A stretch of 64,000 bases of DNA from Burkholderiales bacterium (lineage in GTDB: Bacteria > Pseudomonadota > Gammaproteobacteria > Burkholderiales > SG8-41), in the NCBI GenBank assembly GCA_036262035.1, contig DATAJS010000005.1:226110-290109 (forward strand), given 5' to 3'. Position 1 is the stretch's first letter, and each line of letters starts with the position of its first letter. Below the pieces are notes generated by a model. It ran no database searches, was not told where the DNA came from, and worked only from the letters and a program-made list of their open reading frames with translations. This document shows, piece by piece, positions 59,643 through 64,000 of this stretch. The translations under genes and the position numbers were made by a program.

Positions 59643-61028
59643 ATGAACCTCCATCGTCTGCTCGCCGAGCGCGCGCACGCGCGCAAGCCGCTCAAGGTCG
59701 CGCTCGTCGGCGCCGGCAAGTTCGGCTCCATGTTCCTGTCGCAGGCGCGGCGCACGCCGGGGATACACGTCGTGGCGGTCGCCGATCTCGATCCCGTGCG
59801 CGCACGCAGCAGTTTGCAGCGCGTAGGCTGGCCCGCCGAGCAATACGACGCCAAAGCGCTGGACCAGGCCGCTCGCATCGGCACGACGTGCGTCACCGAA
59901 GATGCCCTCGGCGCCATCGCGTCGCACGCCGTGGACGTGGTCATCGACGCGACCGGCAGCCCCGCCGCCGGCATACGCCACGCGCTCGCCGCCGCCCATC
60001 ACGGCAAGCACATCGTCATGGTGAACGTCGAAGCCGACGCGCTCGCCGGTCCGCTGCTCGCGCAGCGCGCGAAGGAAGCGGGCGTCGTATACACCCTCGC
60101 GTACGGCGACCAGCCGGCGCTCGTCTGCGAGATGGTCGACTGGGCGCGCGCCGCGGGCTTCGAAGTGATCGCGGCGGGCAAGGGCACGAAGTACCTGCCC
60201 GAATATCACGATTCCACGCCCGCGACCGTGTGGGGCCACTACGGTTTCTCGGAGGCGCAGGTCGCGCAAGGCGATTTCAACGCGCAGATGTTCAACTCCT
60301 TCCTCGACGGCACCAAGTCGGCGATCGAGATGGCGGCGGTCGCCAACGCGAGCGGTCTCACGCCCGCACCGGCCGGCCTCGACTTCCCGCCGTGCGGCGT
60401 CGACGACCTGCCGCGCGTGCTCAGGCCCCGCGCCGACGGCGGGGTGCTGCACCATCGCGGGCAGGTCGAAGTCGTGTCGAGCCTGAACCGCGACGGCACG
60501 CCGGTGTTCCGCGACCTGCGCTGGGGCGTGTACGTGACCTTCGCCGCCGACAGCGATTACGTGCGCAAGTGCTTCGCCGAATACGGCCTCGTCACCGACG
60601 ACAGCGGCAACTACACCGCGATGTACAAGCCCTATCACCTCATCGGGCTGGAGCTCGGCATCTCGGTCGCGAGCGCGGGCCTGCGCCGCGAGCCGACCGG
60701 CGCGCCCGACGACTTTCGCGGCGACGTGGTATCGATCGCCAAGCGCGACCTGCAAGCCGGCGACACGCTCGACGGCGAAGGCGGCCATACCGTGTACGGC
60801 CGGCTGATGCCGGCTTCCGAATCGCTGCGCATCGGCGGCCTGCCGATCGGTCTCGCGCATCGCGTGCGTCTCACGCGCGCCGTCTCGAAAGGCGCAGCGC
60901 TCACCTGGAACGACATCGAGATGCCGCACTCCGAAGCGGTGCGCGTGCGTCGCGAGATGGAGTGCCACTACGGCTCGCGGCAGGGCGGCGCGCGCGATGC
61001 CGAGGCGCCGGCGCTGCTGCGCGGCTGA
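59643..61028 (+). CDS. Predicted dehydrogenase with C-terminal SAF domain
   Basis: 461-residue protein of the COG4091 type ('homoserine dehydrogenase-like with SAF domain'). Rossmann motif VALVGAGKFGSMFLSQARRTPGIHVVAVADLD (residues about 19-50), then IDATGSPAAGIRHALAAAHHGKHIVMVNVEADALAG, YTLAYGDQPALVCEMVDWARAAGFEVIAAGKGTKYLP, and a C-terminal SAF-like stretch KRDLQAGDTLDGEGGHTVYGRLMPA. Members take part in sugar-acid or tetronate catabolism in some bacteria; the substrate here is unknown. It stands alone in front of the secreted-protein and Bug genes. Confidence 0.85.
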   Translation: MNLHRLLAERAHARKPLKVALVGAGKFGSMFLSQARRTPGIHVVAVADLDPVRARSSLQRVGWPAEQYDAKALDQAARIGTTCVTEDALGAIASHAVDVVIDATGSPAAGIRHALAAAHHGKHIVMVNVEADALAGPLLAQRAKEAGVVYTLAYGDQPALVCEMVDWARAAGFEVIAAGKGTKYLPEYHDSTPATVWGHYGFSEAQVAQGDFNAQMFNSFLDGTKSAIEMAAVANASGLTPAPAGLDFPPCGVDDLPRVLRPRADGGVLHHRGQVEVVSSLNRDGTPVFRDLRWGVYVTFAADSDYVRKCFAEYGLVTDDSGNYTAMYKPYHLIGLELGISVASAGLRREPTGAPDDFRGDVVSIAKRDLQAGDTLDGEGGHTVYGRLMPASESLRIGGLPIGLAHRVRLTRAVSKGAALTWNDIEMPHSEAVRVRREMECHYGSRQGGARDAEAPALLRG

Positions 61029-61080
61029 GTCGTATCGATCCATCAACAAAGACAACCGCCGGATCGCAAGGGAGGGACTC

Positions 61081-61842
61081 ATGAAACGTTGGACCGTTTG
61101 GGCCGGCGCGCTCCTGCTCGCCGCGCAATGCGCTTTCGCGCAGACGATGATCGAGCAGGCGGCCGAGCATCGCTTCCAGCTCGATTTCCGGGTGAACGAC
61201 GCGGCGCTCGCGAAGCTGCTGCCGCAGGGCTGGGAGCCGGTCATCGCGACGCAGGGCCCCGCGAAAGACTGCAACCTGCGGATGATCTTCATCGACCGCA
61301 TGGCGATCATCGGCGCCGACGGCAAGCCCGCAGGCCGCCCGACTTCCCGCCTCGTCTATCTCGCGATTCCGGTACGCAACAGCGCGAGCGGCGCGGCAGG
61401 CCAGATGATCGTCTACGGCCTCATCGACAACAAGGCGGACGCGCCGGGCGCGTTCGGCGTCTACGACTACGCGCCGACCGCGAAGATGACGCGCACGAGC
61501 AGCGCGTCCGACGGCAAGCTCTCCGGCGTGGAGCACTGGGAATTTGCGTCGGCGAGCGGCGAGCGCCTCGAAGTGCACGTCGAATACGACCGGGGCCCGG
61601 CGAACAAAGGCGGCCAGGAAGTGCGCTTCTACAACCCGCGCGATCCTTCGAAGTTCCAGATCTTCAAGACCGACCAGGCGATCGACATCATGAAGAACCC
61701 GACGACCAACCCGCCCGATCACATCCGCAAGTTCAGCTACAAGGCGGGCGGCGGGAAGATCGCCGCGCTCTTCGACGGGACGGAGAAAGTCGTCTCGTGG
61801 GACTCGTTCCCCTGGTACATACGCACCGTGAGCGAACCGTAA
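61081..61842 (+). CDS. Exported protein of unknown function
   Basis: 253-residue protein with a clear signal peptide MKRWTVWAGALLLAAQCAFAQ. The mature part begins HRFQLDFRVNDAALAKLLPQGWEPV, a segment that recalls acetoacetate-decarboxylase-like folds but without an identifiable catalytic lysine. Other blocks are LRMIFIDRMAIIG, VYLAIPVRNS and FYNPRDPSKFQIFKTDQAIDIMKNP. No family name can be given. The ATG has GGGAGG upstream. It is 71 nt before a Bug receptor, so both may serve the same substrate. Confidence 0.78.
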   Translation: MKRWTVWAGALLLAAQCAFAQTMIEQAAEHRFQLDFRVNDAALAKLLPQGWEPVIATQGPAKDCNLRMIFIDRMAIIGADGKPAGRPTSRLVYLAIPVRNSASGAAGQMIVYGLIDNKADAPGAFGVYDYAPTAKMTRTSSASDGKLSGVEHWEFASASGERLEVHVEYDRGPANKGGQEVRFYNPRDPSKFQIFKTDQAIDIMKNPTTNPPDHIRKFSYKAGGGKIAALFDGTEKVVSWDSFPWYIRTVSEP

Positions 61843-61912
61843 TTTTTGACTTACACTCCGAGGTCCGGCGCTCAAACAGAACGTCCAAACACGGCGCCTC
61901 CCGGAGGATTCG

Positions 61913-62881
61913 ATGCGGTCGCCCGTCGTCGTCGCGGCGCTCGCTGCCGCGGTGCTCGCACCGGCGGCGGCAGCCCAGCAGTACCCGGTCAAAGTCATAC
62001 GGCTCGTCACCGGCTCGCAGGCCGCCGGCGGCACCGACGTCACCGCGCGCGCCATACAGGCGCGCCTCGTCCCGGCGATCGGCCAGCAGATCGTCGTCGA
62101 CAACCGCCCGGGCCTCGCGGGCATGGTCGCGAACGAATACGCCGCGAAGCAGCCCGCCGACGGTTACTCCCTGCTGATACAGCCGGGTTCTTTCGTCACC
62201 GTCAGCACGCAGCTCAACGCGAACCCGCCGTGGGACCCGCTGAAGCATCTCGCGCCGGTGATCCAGGTGAGCAATTACGACTTCGTGCTCGTCGCGCATC
62301 CTTCGGTGCCGGCGAAGAACGTGAAAGAGCTCGTCGCGACGGCGCGCGCAAAACCGCGAGGCATCTCGTTCGCCTCGACCGGCGTCGGCAGCAACTTCCA
62401 TCTCGCGGGCGAGCTGCTCAAGATCACCGCCAGGGTCGACATGCTGCACGTCGCGTATCGCGGCAGCCCGCAGGCGGTGCTGGACCTCGTCGCCGGCCGC
62501 GTCGACACGATGTTCGTGCACGTGCCGACCGTGAAAGGCTATATCGACGGCGGCCGCCTGCGGCCGCTCGCGACCACCGGCACGCAGCGCAATCCCCTGC
62601 TGCCGAACGTGCCGACGATCGCGGAGTCGGGCATGAAGACCTACGAGGTCGCGGGCATCGAAGGCGTCTTCGCGCCTGCCGGCACGCCGCGCGCGGTGAT
62701 CGCCAAGCTCAACGCGACGATCGCATCGGTGATGGCCACGCCCGAGATGAAGCAGGAGTGGACCGCGCGCGCGATCGAGTTCGCGCCCAACACGCCCGAG
62801 CAGTTCGGCGCGACGATCCGACACGAATTCGACAAGACCGCGGCGCTCATCAAGGCCGCGGACATCAAGCCCGAGAGATAG
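61913..62881 (+). CDS. Bug-family tripartite tricarboxylate transporter receptor
   Basis: 322-residue periplasmic receptor with a signal ending LAPAAAAQQYPV. Family blocks: VIRLVTGSQAAGGTDVTAR (the usual PGG loop reads QAAGG), VDNRPGLAGMVANEYAAKQPADGYSLL, WDPLKHLAPVIQVS, FASTGVGSNFHLAGELLK, HVAYRGSPQAVLDLVAGRVDTMF and GVFAPAGTPRAVIAKLN. The altered first loop suggests a different ligand from the receptor at 9357. A hydrolase gene starts 9 nt after the stop, so binding protein and enzyme probably share a transcript. Confidence 0.92.
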   Translation: MRSPVVVAALAAAVLAPAAAAQQYPVKVIRLVTGSQAAGGTDVTARAIQARLVPAIGQQIVVDNRPGLAGMVANEYAAKQPADGYSLLIQPGSFVTVSTQLNANPPWDPLKHLAPVIQVSNYDFVLVAHPSVPAKNVKELVATARAKPRGISFASTGVGSNFHLAGELLKITARVDMLHVAYRGSPQAVLDLVAGRVDTMFVHVPTVKGYIDGGRLRPLATTGTQRNPLLPNVPTIAESGMKTYEVAGIEGVFAPAGTPRAVIAKLNATIASVMATPEMKQEWTARAIEFAPNTPEQFGATIRHEFDKTAALIKAADIKPER

Positions 62882-62890
62882 GAGCACAGC

Positions 62891-64000
62891 ATGGCCGAAG
62901 CGAAACAGATGTCCCAGCCGAAAGACTACAAGCTCATCGTCGAGAAAGACGTGAAGATCCCGCTGCGCGACGGGACGATGATCTACGGCGACATCTTCAG
63001 GCCCGACGGCGGCTCCGAGAAGTTCCCGGTGATCTTCAACCTCGGGCCGTACCAGAAGGACAAGGTGTGGATACCGCCCGAGGACCTCGAAGAGGAAGCC
63101 AACGAATACATGAACTGGGAGACGGCCAATCCGCTGTGGTGGTGCCCGCGCGGCTACGCCCTTCTGAGAGTGGACACCCGCGGCACCGGCAAGTCGCCGG
63201 GCAAATGCGAGCCGTCGTCGTATCAGGAAGGCCAGGATTCGTACGACTGCGTCGAATGGGTCGCGAAGCAGCCGTGGTGCAACGGCCACGTCGGCTGCCT
63301 CGGCATCTCGTACCATGCCGCGTTCCAGTGGCGCCTCGCCAATCTCCAGCCGCCTTCGCTGAAAGCGATCATGCCGTGGGAAGGCCGCGCCGACCAGTAT
63401 CGCGACCAGGCGTATCACGGCGGCATCTTCGCGATGGGCTTCATCACGCAATGGGCCAACAGCACCATGGCGCACAACCTCCTCGGCCGCCCGCGCGAGT
63501 ACAACCCCGACGCGTTCAACACCTCGATCCTCTGGGACTACATGCGGAAGGACCTCGACTCCGAGGAATGGCGCAAGAACAGCGCGCAGTGGGACAGGAT
63601 CAACGTGCCGCTCTACAGCGTCGGCAACTGGGGCGGCTTCGCGATGCACCTGCGCGGCAACACCGAGGGCTATATGCTGGCGGCGTCGAAGCACAAGAAG
63701 CTACGCGTCCACACCGGCAGCCACTTCCATCCCTTCCATGCCGAGGAGGCGCGCACCGACCAGCTGCGCTGGTTCGATTACTGGCTGAAAGGCATCGACA
63801 CCGGGATCATGGACGAGCCCCCCGTCAAGCTCGAGATCCGCACCGGGGGCAGCGCCAAGCCTTACGCCTTCCGCTTCGAGAACGAGTGGCCGATCAAGCG
63901 CACGCAGTGGACCAAGCTGTACCTGCGCATCGACCGCGACGGCCCGAACAAGGGCGACACCGCCGAAGGCGCGCTCGTGCCGAAGGTCGTCGAGTCGGAG
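62891..64000 (+). CDS. CocE/NonD-family hydrolase, 5' part
   Basis: The first 370 codons of an alpha/beta hydrolase; the frame is still open at the end of the window. It begins VEKDVKIPLRDGTMIYGDIFRPDGG, typical of the CocE/X-Pro dipeptidyl-peptidase-like group. LLRVDTRGTGKSPGKCEPSSYQEGQDSYDCVEWVAKQPWCNGHVGCLGISYHAAFQW contains the oxyanion tyrosine region and the nucleophile elbow GISYH (last Gly replaced by His). Near residue 285 HPFHAEEARTDQLRWFDYWLKG precedes the missing C-terminal jelly roll. It follows the Bug receptor by 9 nt with GGAG upstream. Confidence 0.9.
   Translation, partial: MAEAKQMSQPKDYKLIVEKDVKIPLRDGTMIYGDIFRPDGGSEKFPVIFNLGPYQKDKVWIPPEDLEEEANEYMNWETANPLWWCPRGYALLRVDTRGTGKSPGKCEPSSYQEGQDSYDCVEWVAKQPWCNGHVGCLGISYHAAFQWRLANLQPPSLKAIMPWEGRADQYRDQAYHGGIFAMGFITQWANSTMAHNLLGRPREYNPDAFNTSILWDYMRKDLDSEEWRKNSAQWDRINVPLYSVGNWGGFAMHLRGNTEGYMLAASKHKKLRVHTGSHFHPFHAEEARTDQLRWFDYWLKGIDTGIMDEPPVKLEIRTGGSAKPYAFRFENEWPIKRTQWTKLYLRIDRDGPNKGDTAEGALVPKVVESE

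Overview
This is a 64 kb, GC-rich chromosomal window (roughly two thirds G+C by eye). It is densely coding with normal housekeeping content. I see no rRNA, tRNA, prophage, insertion sequence or CRISPR array. The gene families point to an uncultured or environmental betaproteobacterium, probably Burkholderiales-like: two Bug-type tripartite tricarboxylate transporter receptors, dapA-bamC linkage, pstSCAB-ppk, homospermidine synthase, RoxA, and abundant REP-like repeats. Both ends cut genes: mutS at the left, a CocE/NonD-family hydrolase at the right.

Layout. 1-9.3 kb holds mutS (3' part), a secreted metallophosphoesterase, bcp-slyD, roxA plus a small partner, a Ser/Thr/Pro-rich lipoprotein, the dapA-bamC-MBL-hydrolase run and a methyltransferase. 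9.3-16.2 kb holds a Bug receptor, a lone Hpt protein, and a four-gene run (TauE/SafE exporter, FAH-family hydrolase, PhnD-like binding protein, hybrid histidine kinase). 16.3-24 kb holds homospermidine synthase, an acylating aldehyde dehydrogenase plus acyl-CoA ligase resembling sulfoacetate SauS/SauT, a methyltransferase, a YihY protein and pyrophosphatase. 24-34.5 kb is envelope and metal oriented: a PQQ alcohol dehydrogenase with lanthanide-type ligands, a Tat-exported multicopper oxidase plus PhoX-like pair, a decayed second PhoX-like gene, and nikR next to a TonB receptor with a NikR operator between them.

34.5-50 kb is a phosphate and polyphosphate supercluster: CHAD protein, a PhoU fused to an ArsC-like domain that has lost its nucleophilic cysteine, phoR, phoB, ppx, sixA, ppk, pstBACS, and ppk2 a little further on. 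Three Pho boxes with identical 10-nt spacing to the -10 element (phoB, pstS, PhoX pseudogene) tie the region together. 50-56.4 kb is a signalling hub: a histidine kinase, a REC-PAS-LOV-GGDEF-EAL protein and a convergent REC-PAS-GAF-GGDEF-EAL protein. 56.4-64 kb holds a cupredoxin, NAD(P)H-hydrate dehydratase, a histidine phosphatase, exonuclease III, an SAF-domain dehydrogenase, a secreted unknown, a second Bug receptor and the truncated hydrolase.

The most unusual non-coding signal is a roughly 50-bp palindromic element present three times (16267-16320, 29401-29450, 57053-57105). It always has the same orientation just downstream of a gene. Each time it is preceded by a gene-specific foldback whose left arm is the last codons of that gene and whose loop or upper stem contains the stop codon. 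Other repeats (a GTCATTCCCGCG family, a GCGAGGAGCG family, a CACGGAGG element) sit mostly between convergent genes; one has grown into a 24-bp tandem array.
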